Source: Shinella zoogloeoides (GTDB lineage: Bacteria; Pseudomonadota; Alphaproteobacteria; Rhizobiales; Rhizobiaceae). From it: a stretch of 64,000 nucleotides of DNA. The position numbers were made by a program, and so were the translations under genes. Numbering within the stretch: position 1 is the stretch's first letter; each line of letters begins with the position of its first letter. Below, piece after piece: positions 26,351-35,527 of the stretch. Under the pieces are notes generated by a model, which did no database searches, was not told the DNA's origin, and worked only from the letters and a program-made list of their open reading frames with translations. The DNA lies in assembly GCF_022682305.1 (NCBI RefSeq), contig NZ_CP093528.1, positions 3,175,501 to 3,239,500 of the forward strand, given 5' to 3'.

Positions 26351-27258
26351 GGCTGGCTCCCTTCCGCGCCGCGCGGCGCAATGAAGCGGGTCTCGGTCAG
26401 TTTCGAACGGTCGGCTATGATGCTGTCGATATCGACCAGCCGCTGTCGGCCGTGCTGGCTGCGGCTGCCGAGGCGCGGCAGGGCGCCGAGCAGGCCGCGG
26501 GTATATTCGTGGCGGGGGTTCGCAAACAGCGCCTGCGTCTCGTTCTCTTCCACGAGGCACCCGCCATACATGACGCCGACGCGCTGGCAGGTGCCGGCGA
26601 TGACGCCGAGATCGTGGCTGATGAAGAGCACGGCCGTACCGCGCTCGGCGCAAAGCTCCTTGATGAGGCGCAGCACCTCGGCCTGCACCGTCACGTCGAG
26701 CGCGGTGGTCGGCTCGTCGGCGATCAGGAGGTCGGGGTTGCAGGCGAGCGCCATGGCGATCATCACGCGCTGGCGAAGACCGCCCGACATCTGGTGCGGA
26801 TAGTTCTTCGCCCGCCGGTCGGGATTGGGCACCCGCACGCTGGCGAGCGCATCGACCGCCAGCTTCTGCGCCTCGTCCCAGCTTTTCCCCTGGTGCAGCA
26901 CGAACATTTCGGCGATCTGCCGGCCGACGGTTGAAAGCGGGTTCAGCGCCGTCATCGGCTCCTGGAAGATCATGGCGATGCGGTTGCCGCGCAGGCGCCG
27001 CATCTCGCGCTTGGGCAAGGCGAACAGGTTCTGCCCCTTGAACAGAATCTCCCCGCCGGAGACGGCGAGCGGCTTCTTCAAAAGCCCCATGACGGCAAGC
27101 GACGTCAGCGACTTGCCGGAGCCGCTTTCGCCAACCAGCCCGTAGGCTTCCCCCGGCATGATCTGGAAGGAGACGCCCTTGAGCAGCGGGCGGGGCGCCG
27201 CGCCGCCGGCAGCGACGCCGAGACGCAGATCCCTGATATCGAGCAGCGGGGCGGTCAT
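26347..27258 (-). CDS. Dipeptide/oligopeptide ABC transporter ATP-binding protein (DppD-type)
   Basis: Second ATPase of the transporter, 303 residues. Walker A is [13 protein letters not shown], the signature is [15 protein letters not shown], and Walker B is [12 protein letters not shown]. The C-terminal segment [18 protein letters not shown] is the family's iron-sulphur/oligopeptide extension region, here without its usual cysteines. It starts at 27258, overlapping the permease stop by four bases. It pairs with the DppF-type protein to form the nucleotide-binding dimer. Confidence 0.92.
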   Translation of the reverse strand: MTAPLLDIRDLRLGVAAGGAAPRPLLKGVSFQIMPGEAYGLVGESGSGKSLTSLAVMGLLKKPLAVSGGEILFKGQNLFALPKREMRRLRGNRIAMIFQEPMTALNPLSTVGRQIAEMFVLHQGKSWDEAQKLAVDALASVRVPNPDRRAKNYPHQMSGGLRQRVMIAMALACNPDLLIADEPTTALDVTVQAEVLRLIKELCAERGTAVLFISHDLGVIAGTCQRVGVMYGGCLVEENETQALFANPRHEYTRGLLGALPRLGSRSQHGRQRLVDIDSIIADRSKLTETRFIAPRGAEGSQP

Positions 27259-28076
27259 GGCTTGCGTGTCCTCATATGCGGGTCGAGGCTGTCGCGCAGG
27301 CCATCGCCCAGAAGGTTGAAGCCCAGCACGGACAGGAAGATGGCGAGGCCGGGGAAGAGCGCCACCCAGGGCGCGAGCTGGATGAGCTGGCGCGCATCCG
27401 TCAGCATCGAACCCCAGCTTGGGAACGGCGGCTGGATGCCAAGGCCGAGGAAGGAGAGAGCGGCTTCCGACAGCACGGCCGATCCCATGCCGAGCGTCGC
27501 CATGACGAGGATCGGCCCCATCATGTTGGGCAGGATCTGCGTGAACATGATGCGCAGGTCCCCGTAGCCGAGTGTCTGCGCCGCCTGCACGTAGCCCTGC
27601 GATTTCAGGGACAGCGTGGAGGAGCGGGCAATGCGGCAGGTCCAGCTCCAGTTGGTGAAGCCGAGCGCGATGAGAAGCGAAGGCAGGCCCGGGCCGAGCA
27701 CCGCCATCACCGCGAGCGCGAAGATCAGCGAGGGAATGGCGAGCATGACGTTGGTGAGGCCGTTGACGAGGTCGTCCCACCAGCCGCCCCAATAGCCGGC
27801 TGTCATGCCGAGCGTGACGCCGATGATCGAATTGATCACCTGCGAGACGATGCCGACCGTCAGCGAGATTTGCGCGCCGTAGAGGATGCGGGAGTAGATA
27901 TCCCGCCCCTGCCCGTCCGTGCCGAGCCAGAAGGTGGCGTCCGGCGGCAGTTCGGAATTCATCAGGTCCGCGTCGAGCACGGGGTCGAAGGGCGCGATCC
28001 AGGGAGCGAGGATGCCGGCGAGGATGACCAGCATCGTCAGCCCCGCGCCAAGCCAGAAATTGAAACCGAGGCGCAT
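27255..28076 (-). CDS. Dipeptide-type ABC transporter permease (DppC-type)
   Basis: Inner-membrane permease of 273 residues with six hydrophobic segments. It carries the landmark LGTDGQGRDIYSRILYGAQISL after the first helix and the cytoplasmic EAA-loop equivalent YVQAAQTLGYGDLRIMFTQILPN. These define the DppC/OppC group. The start at 28076 lies 4 bp after the DppB-type stop, and the stop overlaps the DppD-type gene. Confidence 0.92.
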   Translation of the reverse strand: MRLGFNFWLGAGLTMLVILAGILAPWIAPFDPVLDADLMNSELPPDATFWLGTDGQGRDIYSRILYGAQISLTVGIVSQVINSIIGVTLGMTAGYWGGWWDDLVNGLTNVMLAIPSLIFALAVMAVLGPGLPSLLIALGFTNWSWTCRIARSSTLSLKSQGYVQAAQTLGYGDLRIMFTQILPNMMGPILVMATLGMGSAVLSEAALSFLGLGIQPPFPSWGSMLTDARQLIQLAPWVALFPGLAIFLSVLGFNLLGDGLRDSLDPHMRTRKP

Positions 28077-28080
28077 CGCG

Positions 28081-29016
28081 TCACTCCTGCTTGATGCGCG
28101 GGTCGATCGCGGCATAGATCAGATCGACGGCGGTGTTGATGACGAGGAACCAGAGCACGATGACGAGGATCGTGCCCTGTACCACGGGAATATCGCGCAT
28201 CGCCGCACTGTCGACGAGCAGCGAACCGATGCCCGGCCAGGCGAAGAGCTTCTCGATGACGACGGCCTGGCCGATCAGCGAGCCGAATTGCAGGCCGACC
28301 GTGGTGACGATCAGCACCAGCGCGTTGCGCGCCACGTGCCAGCGCACGACCTTCGCCTCGCTCATACCCTTGGAGTGGGCGGTACGGATGAAATCGGCGT
28401 TCAGGACGTCAAGTACGCCCGCGCGCGTCGTGCGCGCCAGAAGCGCGAGCGGCGTCACGCCGAGGGTCACGGCGGGCAGGATGAGGTTCTGGAACGAGCC
28501 GTCGCCATAACCGAAGCTCGGCAGCCAGTTCAGTTGCAGGGCGAAGAGATACATCAGCAGGAGGCCGAGCCAGAACTGCGGCATGGAGAGGCCGGAAACG
28601 GCGCCGATCATCGTCACCGTATCGAGCCGCGAACCGGGCCGCAGTGCGGCGAGGAAGCCGAGTGGCACGCCGATGAGGAGGGCGAAGGCCATGGCGGCGA
28701 CCGCCAGTTGCAGCGAGGCCCACATGCGGTCGTTGATGAGGTCGAGCACCGGCTGGCGGGTGCGGAAGGACGTGCCGAGATCGAAATGCGCAAGATCCAC
28801 GACATAGCTCACGAAGCGTCCCATCAGCGGCTTGTCGAGGCCGAATTCCTCATTGAGGCGGGCGATCAACTGCGGGTCGGCGGCGCGCTTGCCGTCGGCG
28901 AAGAGGCTCGCCGCGAAAGTGCCGGGCACCACGGAGAAGATGACGAAGATGAGCAGCGCCACCACGATGACCGTGGGTATGATCTGCAGGATACGGCGCA
29001 GGGTAAATCGAAGCAT
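28081..29016 (-). CDS. Dipeptide-type ABC transporter permease (DppB-type)
   Basis: Permease of 311 residues that opens with FTLRRILQIIPTVIVVALLIFV, the standard DppB/OppB start. It has the FDLGTSFRTRQPVLDLI periplasmic motif and the EAA-type loop FIRTAHSKGMSEAKVVRWHVARN. It forms the membrane channel with the DppC-type subunit. It follows the binding protein gene after an 84-bp gap that contains a strong hairpin, so expression relative to the binding protein is probably reduced. Confidence 0.92.
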   Translation of the reverse strand: MLRFTLRRILQIIPTVIVVALLIFVIFSVVPGTFAASLFADGKRAADPQLIARLNEEFGLDKPLMGRFVSYVVDLAHFDLGTSFRTRQPVLDLINDRMWASLQLAVAAMAFALLIGVPLGFLAALRPGSRLDTVTMIGAVSGLSMPQFWLGLLLMYLFALQLNWLPSFGYGDGSFQNLILPAVTLGVTPLALLARTTRAGVLDVLNADFIRTAHSKGMSEAKVVRWHVARNALVLIVTTVGLQFGSLIGQAVVIEKLFAWPGIGSLLVDSAAMRDIPVVQGTILVIVLWFLVINTAVDLIYAAIDPRIKQE

Positions 29017-29058
29017 GAGCGGTTCCGTTCCGGTCGCCCTTCGGGCATGGCAATCGAT

Positions 29059-29088
29059 GCGGAGGCGGCGCCGTGACGCCGCCTCCGC
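29059..29088 (-). terminator. Intercistronic hairpin after the binding-protein gene
   Basis: Perfect 12-bp stem GCGGAGGCGGCG / CGCCGCCTCCGC with a 6-base loop, 13 bp beyond the binding-protein stop and 43 bp before the DppB-type start. It has no U-tract, so it is more likely an mRNA-stabilising or partial-termination element than a full terminator. Confidence 0.6.
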
Positions 29089-29100
29089 ACCTTTCAGGGC

Positions 29101-30693
29101 TTACTTGCGCGAGTCCGGCGCACTCTCGTCGAGCCAGATCTCGTCATAGGGCTGGACCGCGAGTTCCGTCGCGTTCGGCACGAGGCCGTGCACCCAAGGC
29201 TGATAGGCCATGACCGCCTTGTTGTAGTTGAAGAACCAGACCGGCGCGTCGTCCTGCACGAGGTTGTTGGCCTGGCGCAGCAGTTCGATCTGCTTGGCCG
29301 GATCACGCTCCTGCCGGGCCGCTTCGTAGAGCTTGTCGAAGTCCGGGCTTGCATATTTCGTATAGTTGCAGGCCGCCTGCGTCGTCTTGGAATGGAAGCA
29401 ACGCATGGTGTTCAGCGGATCGGGGCCGGTCAGGTTCGACAGGATGTAAGCCTGGAAGTTGTCGGTCGTCACCGCCTCGATGAGCGCGGAGCTTTCCACC
29501 GGCTTCGGCTTGATGGTGATGCCCACCTTCTTCAGCATCGGCAGGATGGCCTCGACGATCGGCACGCCCCAGCTCTCGTTGGAGGTCGCGGTCACCTCGA
29601 ACTCGAAGCCGTCGGGATAGCCGGCCTCGGCCAGCAGGGCCTTTGCCTTTTCCGGGTCATAGGCATAGGCGGCCTTGTTCTTGTCGAAGGCCGTCGAGGA
29701 GATCGGCAGCCAGCCCACCGCCGGATAGGCCTTGTTCTTGACGAGGCGCTCGATGATCAGCGGCGTGTTGATGGCGTGATTGATCGCCTGGCGCACGCGC
29801 TTGTCCTTGAAAGGCTCGAAATTCGGGTTGAGGCCGATATGGCGGGTGAAGACCTCGGCGACCTCGAGGAGGTGGTCCTTCAGCCCTTCTTCGGCCTGGT
29901 ACGCCTGGTACTGTGCCGGCCCGAGAATGGAGACGTCGATTTCCTTGTTGCGGAAGGCGACGTCGCGGGCGGCGTCCTCGCCCATCAGCACGATGTTGAT
30001 GCGGTCGAGATAGGGCTTGCCCTCCTCGTAATACTTGTCGAACTTCTCGACGACGACCTGCGAACCCGGCACATATTCCTTGAAGGCGAAGGCGCCGAGA
30101 CCGATCGGGGTCTTGCCGAAGACGGATTCGTCCTCGACATTCGACGGATAGATGACCGTCGTGTTCTGCATCAGCGGGAAGCCGGGATTGACCGGAGCGG
30201 CCAGGGTGATTTCGAGCGTGTTGTCGTCGATTTTCCTGAGGCCGGAGATCTCGTCGGCCTTGCCGGCGATATAGTCGTCCGCACCCTTGATCGTCGCGAT
30301 GACGCTTGCGCCCGCATAGGCGTTCTTCGGATTGGCGATGCGCTTGTAGCTGTAGATGATGTCGTCGGCCGTCAGCGGCTTGCCGTTGTGGAACACGGCG
30401 TTCTTGCGCAGATGATAGGTGTGGACGAGGCCGTCCTCGGAAACGTCCTCCGAATCCGCCAGCTCCAGCACCGGCTTGTTCTCGATGGAGTTCCAGCTAT
30501 AGAGCGCGCGGTGGATGGCCTGCGTGATGAACTCTTCCTGCGTGTTCGCGCTTGCATGCACGTCGAGCGTCGCGAAGCTCGATCCGTAAGGCGCGGTGAA
30601 GACGAGCGTTCCGCCGTGGATTTCGCCCGCAGCCAGCGCCCCGGTGGCCACGCCAAGGCTGAGCATTGCGGCCAGTGTCAGTTTTTTCAGCAT
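29101..30693 (-). CDS. Family 5 ABC transporter substrate-binding protein (peptide-type)
   Basis: Periplasmic binding protein of 530 residues, the usual size for DppA/OppA relatives. The signal peptide ends near GALAAG. The start GGTLVFTAPYGSSFATLDVHA and the segment YHLRKNAVFHNGKPLTADDIIYSYKRI are typical of the family, and the C-terminal lobe contains NTMRCFHSKTTQAACNYTKYASPDFDKL. The ATG at 30693 has GAGAGGGAACG upstream. It is the first gene of the five-gene transport operon. The ligand cannot be deduced; members carry peptides, nickel, opines or glutathione. Confidence 0.9.
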   Translation of the reverse strand: MLKKLTLAAMLSLGVATGALAAGEIHGGTLVFTAPYGSSFATLDVHASANTQEEFITQAIHRALYSWNSIENKPVLELADSEDVSEDGLVHTYHLRKNAVFHNGKPLTADDIIYSYKRIANPKNAYAGASVIATIKGADDYIAGKADEISGLRKIDDNTLEITLAAPVNPGFPLMQNTTVIYPSNVEDESVFGKTPIGLGAFAFKEYVPGSQVVVEKFDKYYEEGKPYLDRINIVLMGEDAARDVAFRNKEIDVSILGPAQYQAYQAEEGLKDHLLEVAEVFTRHIGLNPNFEPFKDKRVRQAINHAINTPLIIERLVKNKAYPAVGWLPISSTAFDKNKAAYAYDPEKAKALLAEAGYPDGFEFEVTATSNESWGVPIVEAILPMLKKVGITIKPKPVESSALIEAVTTDNFQAYILSNLTGPDPLNTMRCFHSKTTQAACNYTKYASPDFDKLYEAARQERDPAKQIELLRQANNLVQDDAPVWFFNYNKAVMAYQPWVHGLVPNATELAVQPYDEIWLDESAPDSRK

Positions 30694-30894
30694 TCTCGTT
30701 CCCTCTCTCCTGCCGTTTCCGGCTCCGTTTAGACTGGTCTTTCCGGAACCGTCGTCACTGACGGCGCCTGTTCCAGTCCCTGTTCACCTGCAGTGAATTT
30801 GAGCGCTCCGGCGGACGTACCGCCGTCGCATGCATGGAACCCCTCCTCCGGGGTCCGGTCGTTGTCTCGAAAATCGAGCTACCCGCGCCGACGG

Positions 30895-32310
30895 TCACCG
30901 GCTCGAAACGGGATCGGTCGGCATCATGCCAAGGCAGTGCCGCTCCAGCACCTGGCCGGCGGCGAACACGCGCTCCTCCTGGTAGAGCGACCCCATGAGC
31001 TGGACGCCCATCGGCACGCCGTCGACCAATCCGGTGGGAGCCGCCAGCGTCGGCAGGCCGAGCAGCGGCACCACATGCAGCGGCGACAGCTCCAGCACCT
31101 CTTCGGGCGTCATCGTCACCGGGTTGTCATAGAGGCCGAGCGGCTGCGGCTTGCGCCAGGTCGTCGGCGTCAGCACGATGGGATAGGTCTGCATGAAGGC
31201 GAGCCACTCGCGCAGGATGGTCGTGCGACGGGCGAGCCCGGTGCGGAACTCCTCGAAATCGACGGTCGGCGTCGCGGCCAGCAGCGCCCGCGCCTCGTTG
31301 ACTTCCTCCGGCGGCGCGCTGGCCTCGATCATCGGCAGGCTGTGGATGCGCAGCTCGTGGATAAGCAGCTTGTCGCGCAGCACAGAGGCCTCGGCGTAGT
31401 GCGGCGGCGCGCATTCCTCGACCTCGTAGCCGGCGTCGGCCAGCCAGCCCGCGGCCTGCCGGACAGCGGCCACGACTTCCGGATCGCTCTTCACGCCGGG
31501 AAGCTCCGCCAGGACGGCGACCCGGCACGGCTCGAACGCCGCCTTCTCCGGGATCGGCGCGAAGGACGACCAGGGATCGCGCGGATCGTGACCGGACATG
31601 GCGTTCAGCGCGATGCGCAGGTCATCGACGGAGCGGGCGAAAGGACCATTGCAGACGGCAAGCTGCGACATGATCGCCGACTCGCTGGGCGCGGTGCTGC
31701 TGTAGTGGGGAACGCGGCCGAAAGTCGGACGCATGCCGAAGACGCCGCAGCAGTAGGCGGGGTAGCGAATGGAGCCGCCGCTGTCGTTGCCGTGCGCCAG
31801 CGGCACCATGCCGGTGGCGACGGATACGGCCGCGCCGCCGCTGGACCCACCGGGACCGACGTCGCGATCCCACGGATTGTAAGTGCGGCCGTAGAGCTTG
31901 TTGTTGGTATAGAGGCCGAAGGACATGGCCGGCACATTGGTGCGGCCGAGGATGACCGCGCCCGCCTCGCGCCATTTCCGCACGAGCGGCGCGTCGGCCG
32001 CCGGAATACGCTCCAGGAACTGCGCCACGCCATTGGTGGTCGGCCGCCCCGCATAGTCGATATTGATCTTGATGGTGGCGGGAACGCCATGCAGCGGCCC
32101 GACGCCCTCACCGAGGGCAAGCGCCTTGTCGGCGGCCTCGGCGCCGCGCCGCGCCTCGTCATAAAGCGGATCGACGATCGCGTTCACCGACGGATTGACG
32201 GCTTCGATGCGCCCGATGCAGCTTTCGACGCATTCCACGGACGAGACCTGCCGCGCCTGAATAGCCGCCGCCATCTGCGTGGCCGTCCACGTCCAGAGTT
32301 CCCCACTCAT
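30895..32310 (-). CDS. Amidase (amidase-signature family)
   Basis: Serine hydrolase of 471 residues. The catalytic Ser-cisSer-Lys triad is visible as lysine in ATIKINIDY, GPGGSSGGAAVSVA (cis-serine region) and HGNDSGGSIRYPA (nucleophile loop). The start at 32310 has GGAGGATACT upstream. Such enzymes hydrolyse amides, for example to release ammonia from carboxamides; GatA is a specialised relative but context argues against it. About 200 bp separate it from the peptide-type transporter operon on the same strand. An import-then-hydrolyse pairing is therefore likely but unproven. Confidence 0.9.
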   Translation of the reverse strand: MSGELWTWTATQMAAAIQARQVSSVECVESCIGRIEAVNPSVNAIVDPLYDEARRGAEAADKALALGEGVGPLHGVPATIKINIDYAGRPTTNGVAQFLERIPAADAPLVRKWREAGAVILGRTNVPAMSFGLYTNNKLYGRTYNPWDRDVGPGGSSGGAAVSVATGMVPLAHGNDSGGSIRYPAYCCGVFGMRPTFGRVPHYSSTAPSESAIMSQLAVCNGPFARSVDDLRIALNAMSGHDPRDPWSSFAPIPEKAAFEPCRVAVLAELPGVKSDPEVVAAVRQAAGWLADAGYEVEECAPPHYAEASVLRDKLLIHELRIHSLPMIEASAPPEEVNEARALLAATPTVDFEEFRTGLARRTTILREWLAFMQTYPIVLTPTTWRKPQPLGLYDNPVTMTPEEVLELSPLHVVPLLGLPTLAAPTGLVDGVPMGVQLMGSLYQEERVFAAGQVLERHCLGMMPTDPVSSR

Positions 32311-32380
32311 AGTATCCTCCTGGCCCCTCGGGCCGATCATTCCTGCCAGGGTGCGCGCAGCACCCGTTATTCGATACGCG

Positions 32381-32923
32381 TCAGGCCGCACGCCCTTCGG
32401 CCAGCCATGCGACGACCCGGTCAACGATCCTCTCGACCGGCTCGTCGGTAGAAACGACGACACCCGTCTCGTCCTCTCCGAGCGCCTCCAGCGTGGCAAA
32501 CTGGCTCGGCAGCAGGCTCGCGGACATGAAGTGCCCGTGCCGCGATTCCAGCCTGCGGCCGATGAGATCGGCCGGTCCGTCGAGATGCACGATCGTCAAT
32601 GGACCGAGGACCGAACGCAGGTGGTCGCGATAGGCCCGCTTCAACGCGGAACAGGCCACGACGACAGGCCCCCGCGACATCGCCAGCGCATCCGCAGCCG
32701 CGCCTGAAACCGCTTCCAGCCAAGGCCAGCGATGTGCATCCGTCAGCGGGCGCCCCGAAGACATGAGGGCGACATTGCTCTGCGGGTGATAGTCGTCAGC
32801 CTCGACGAAAACACCACCAAGCCTTGCGGCAATAGCCTGAGAAACAGACGTTTTCCCGGAACCACTCACCCCCATGACCAGGATATGGTCGAAACGACGA
32901 CCGACTCTCCCAACCTGCGTCAT
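32381..32923 (-). CDS. Gluconokinase (GntK-type)
   Basis: Small ATP-dependent carbohydrate kinase of 180 residues converting D-gluconate to 6-phosphogluconate. The P-loop MGVSGSGKTSVSQAIA starts near residue 17. EADDYHPQSNVALMSSGRPLTDAHRWPWL is the gluconate-site signature, and VVACSALKRAYRDHLR and HFMSASLLPSQFATLE follow; all are classic for GntK. The ATG at 32923 has only a weak ribosome site, and an ATG 16 codons later is possible. It is divergent from a LacI-type regulator, with a LacI-type operator between them, so control by gluconate is likely. Confidence 0.92.
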   Translation of the reverse strand: MTQVGRVGRRFDHILVMGVSGSGKTSVSQAIAARLGGVFVEADDYHPQSNVALMSSGRPLTDAHRWPWLEAVSGAAADALAMSRGPVVVACSALKRAYRDHLRSVLGPLTIVHLDGPADLIGRRLESRHGHFMSASLLPSQFATLEALGEDETGVVVSTDEPVERIVDRVVAWLAEGRAA

Positions 32924-32960
32924 ACCTGGCCCCGCATGAAAATATCTTCGCCCTCCCAAA

Positions 32961-32974
32961 TGGAAGCGCTTACA
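32961..32974. promoter_or_regulatory. LacI-family operator, gluconokinase/LacI
   Basis: TGGAAGCGCTTACA has the palindromic core AAGCGCTT typical of LacI/GalR-family sites. It lies between the divergent gluconokinase and LacI genes, 38 bp upstream of the kinase start. A close relative, TGCAAGCGCTTTCA, is at 36631-36644. Recognition by the adjacent regulator is inferred. Confidence 0.65.
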
Positions 32975-33102
32975 TTTAATGTCGCAAGCATGCGGCCTTG
33001 TCAATGCAAAATACTTTTGAGCGAAGCACCATGGACTCTTGCCGCGAAATTGGACACACAGGGCGGACTGATTTGGACAAACCGCATCGACAGGGGGAGC
33101 GC

Positions 33103-34113
33103 GTGGGAGAACGCAACGCGACGCTGGCGGATGTCGCCAAGCTGGCGGGCGTCAGCACGGCGACGGTATCGCGTGCGCTGAGCGCGCCCGATCTGGTTTC
33201 CGCCGAATTGCGCGGCCGGATTCAGGAGGTCATCGACCAGCTCGGCTACGTTCCCAACCCGGCGGCGCGGGCGCTCGCCTCCGCCGCGACGAACGTGATC
33301 GGCGTCCTCATCCCGTCCGTCACCAACAACGTCTTTTCCGATGTGCTGCGCGGCATCTATTCCGTGCTGCGCAACTCCTCCATGGACGTGCAGCTGGCCA
33401 ATACCCACTATTCGCCGCTGCAGGAGGAAAAGCTCCTGCGGGTCTTCCTCAGCCAGCGTCCCGCCGGCCTGATCGTCACGGGCATCGACCAGTCCCCCGC
33501 CGCGCGCAAGCTGCTCGAGCGCGCCAGGTGCCCCATCGTGCAGATCATGGAGATCGACGACGATCCCGTGGACATGATGGTCGGGTTTTCCCACTGGGCG
33601 GGCGCCAGAGCCACGGCCACCCACCTGATCGAGCAGGGATATAGAAAGATCGCCTTTATCGGCGCACGCATGGACCCGCGTACCCAGCGGCGTCTGGATG
33701 GCTTCGCCGACGCGCTCAAGGAAGCCGGGATTTACGAAGAGCAGCTGATCGTAACGACCCCGCAGCCCTCGACGGTCGGGCTTGGCTGCGTACTGTTCAG
33801 CGAGTTGCTCTCGATAGCGCCGGATGTCGATGCCGTGTTCTGCAACAACGACGACCTGGCGCTCGGCGTCCTCTTCGAGAGCCAGCGCCGGCATATCGAC
33901 GTACCAAACCGGCTGGGCATCTGCGGGTTCAACGACCTGGAGATAATGAGCGTCACGAACCCGCCGATCAGCAGCGTAAGAACCTTCCGGCACGAGATGG
34001 GCGCGCAGGCCGTGCAGATGCTGCTGGACACGATCGCCGGGAAGCGGCCGAGCGTTACCCGGGTGGACATCGGTTTCGACCTGATCAAGCGGCGAAGCTC
34101 ACGCCGCCAATAG
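33103..34113 (+). CDS. LacI family transcriptional regulator (gluconate-type)
   Basis: Repressor of 336 residues. The helix-turn-helix and hinge are TLADVAKLAGVSTATVSRAL (about residues 6-25), with YVPNPAARALASAATNVIGVL at the hinge. The effector domain has CNNDDLALGVLFE and the C-terminal GICGFNDLEIM typical of GntR/GalR relatives. The GTG at 33103 is chosen because AGGGGGAG precedes it; ATGs at 33004 or 33031 would add an unlikely N-terminal tail. It is divergent from gluconokinase and probably represses it. Confidence 0.88.
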   Translation: MGERNATLADVAKLAGVSTATVSRALSAPDLVSAELRGRIQEVIDQLGYVPNPAARALASAATNVIGVLIPSVTNNVFSDVLRGIYSVLRNSSMDVQLANTHYSPLQEEKLLRVFLSQRPAGLIVTGIDQSPAARKLLERARCPIVQIMEIDDDPVDMMVGFSHWAGARATATHLIEQGYRKIAFIGARMDPRTQRRLDGFADALKEAGIYEEQLIVTTPQPSTVGLGCVLFSELLSIAPDVDAVFCNNDDLALGVLFESQRRHIDVPNRLGICGFNDLEIMSVTNPPISSVRTFRHEMGAQAVQMLLDTIAGKRPSVTRVDIGFDLIKRRSSRRQ

Positions 34114-34139
34114 CGCCCTCGCGCACGGCATGTCAGGAA

Positions 34140-34169
34140 CCGAAGCGCGGACGTCATCCCCCGCTTCGG
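34140..34169. terminator. Hairpin between convergent LacI and M20 genes
   Basis: Stem CCGAAGCG / CGCTTCGG with a 14-base loop, in the 123-bp gap after the LacI stop and before the end of the convergent M20 hydrolase gene. It lacks a clear T-run on either side. Confidence 0.45.
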
Positions 34170-34236
34170 CCTTCACTTCGAGACGGCAGAGCATCCTCCA
34201 GGGCCAGTCGGCATCTGCCGGCCCCAAGAGCCGCGT

Positions 34237-35442
34237 CTACCCCCTTGCACCCGCATCGTCGAGCAGGCGGACGGCGGCGCAGGAGAGCGCCACGACGCCA
34301 AGGCGGATACAGGCCTCATCCGGCTGATAATCCCCGTTGTGCAGAAAATCGTTCCGCCCCCTGGCCTGTGAGCCGATACCGAGCTGGAACGCCGGCACCC
34401 TCTCACCGACAAGCGAGAAATCCTCGGCACCGAGGCTCGGCGCGCGCCTCATGATCGCATCCTTGCCGAAATGATCGGCAATGGCCGCCATGGCGGTCGA
34501 GACGATCCTGTCGTCGTGATGAAGCGACGGCAGGTTGCGCATGTAGTTCACGCTGCATTTTACGCGCAACAGATCTTCCAGCCCCCGGCACTGGCGATGA
34601 ATCGCCTCGTCGATGGCAACGCGCACCGCCCGGTCCTGGCACCGCACCGTGCCGCTCAACCGGCAGCTTTCAGGGATGACATTGAATGCGTCGCCTCCGT
34701 GGATGGCGCCGATCGTCAGCACCGCGGGATGCATCGGATTGGTTTCGCGCGACACGATGGTCTGCAGTGCGAGCACGAGATGCGCCGAGGCCACGACCGG
34801 GTCCACCGCCTGGTCGGGGTGAGCCGCATGGCCGGAGCGGCCATGGACGGTGATCTCGAATTCATCGCACGAGCCGTTCGCGTTGCCATCGATATAGCTG
34901 AACATGCCGGTCGGCTCGTCCGGATGATTGTGAAAGCCGAGCGCCATGTCGACGCCTTCCAGAATACCATCCTCGATCATCGCTTTGGCGCCGCTTTCCG
35001 GCGTCTCCTCCGCTGGCTGGAACATCAGCTTAACCCTGCCGGAAAGGCGCGGGGCGATTTCCTTCAGCACGGCCGCCACGCCGATCAGCGTCGAGGTGTG
35101 GAGATCGTGGCCGCACGCATGCATCCGCCCCTCGATCGTGCTGGCATAGGGCAGGCCGGTTTCCTCAAGAATCGGCAGGGCATCCATGTCCGCGCGCAGC
35201 AGAAGCGTCGGGCCGGGCCGGCCGCCATCGATGATGCCCATGACGCCGGTCCGGCCGACGCCGGTCTCGTGGTCGATACCAAGGCGCGAAAGCTCCCGCG
35301 CCACCACACCCGCCGTGCGCTCGACATCGAAGCCGATTTCGGGATGGGCGTGGATGTCCCGCCGGATTCCGATCAGATGCGGCTCTTCCCTCGCTGCGAG
35401 GTCAGCAATAAGGCGGTCGGTGTCGTTGATATGCGTGGACAT
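34237..35442 (-). CDS. M20 family amidohydrolase (hippurate hydrolase-like)
   Basis: Metal-dependent amidohydrolase of 401 residues. The metal ligands appear in HACGHDLHTS (near residue 105), QPAEETPESGAK, and the histidine in ALGFHNHPDEP. The dimerisation domain follows with VHGRSGHAAHPDQAVDP. This pattern fits N-acyl-amino-acid and indole-amide hydrolases of the HipO/AbgB/IAA-amino-acid group. The ATG at 35442 is used; a TTG at 35469 is in frame. It follows a binding-protein gene on the same strand but a hairpin separates the two. In a plant-associated organism, acylated amino acids or auxin conjugates are plausible substrates. Confidence 0.9.
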   Translation of the reverse strand: MSTHINDTDRLIADLAAREEPHLIGIRRDIHAHPEIGFDVERTAGVVARELSRLGIDHETGVGRTGVMGIIDGGRPGPTLLLRADMDALPILEETGLPYASTIEGRMHACGHDLHTSTLIGVAAVLKEIAPRLSGRVKLMFQPAEETPESGAKAMIEDGILEGVDMALGFHNHPDEPTGMFSYIDGNANGSCDEFEITVHGRSGHAAHPDQAVDPVVASAHLVLALQTIVSRETNPMHPAVLTIGAIHGGDAFNVIPESCRLSGTVRCQDRAVRVAIDEAIHRQCRGLEDLLRVKCSVNYMRNLPSLHHDDRIVSTAMAAIADHFGKDAIMRRAPSLGAEDFSLVGERVPAFQLGIGSQARGRNDFLHNGDYQPDEACIRLGVVALSCAAVRLLDDAGARG

Positions 35443-35473
35443 GGAGGGAAATCCTGCGGGTGTTTTCAAAGAT

Positions 35474-35503
35474 GAAGCCCGGCATATGCAAATACCGGGC
35501 TTC
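35474..35503 (-). terminator. Hairpin after the amino-acid binding-protein gene
   Basis: Perfect 9-bp stem GAAGCCCGG / CCGGGCTTC with a 12-base loop, 24 bp after the binding-protein stop. On the minus strand ATCTTTG follows. It would end or attenuate the transcript before the M20 hydrolase gene. Confidence 0.6.
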
Positions 35504-35527
35504 TGTCCTGCTCTGTTGCGCCGTCGA

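Noticed and set aside
30895..32310. GatA subunit of tRNA amidotransferase
   Set aside because: The amidase signature is shared, but there are no gatB or gatC genes beside it and the neighbourhood is catabolic transport.
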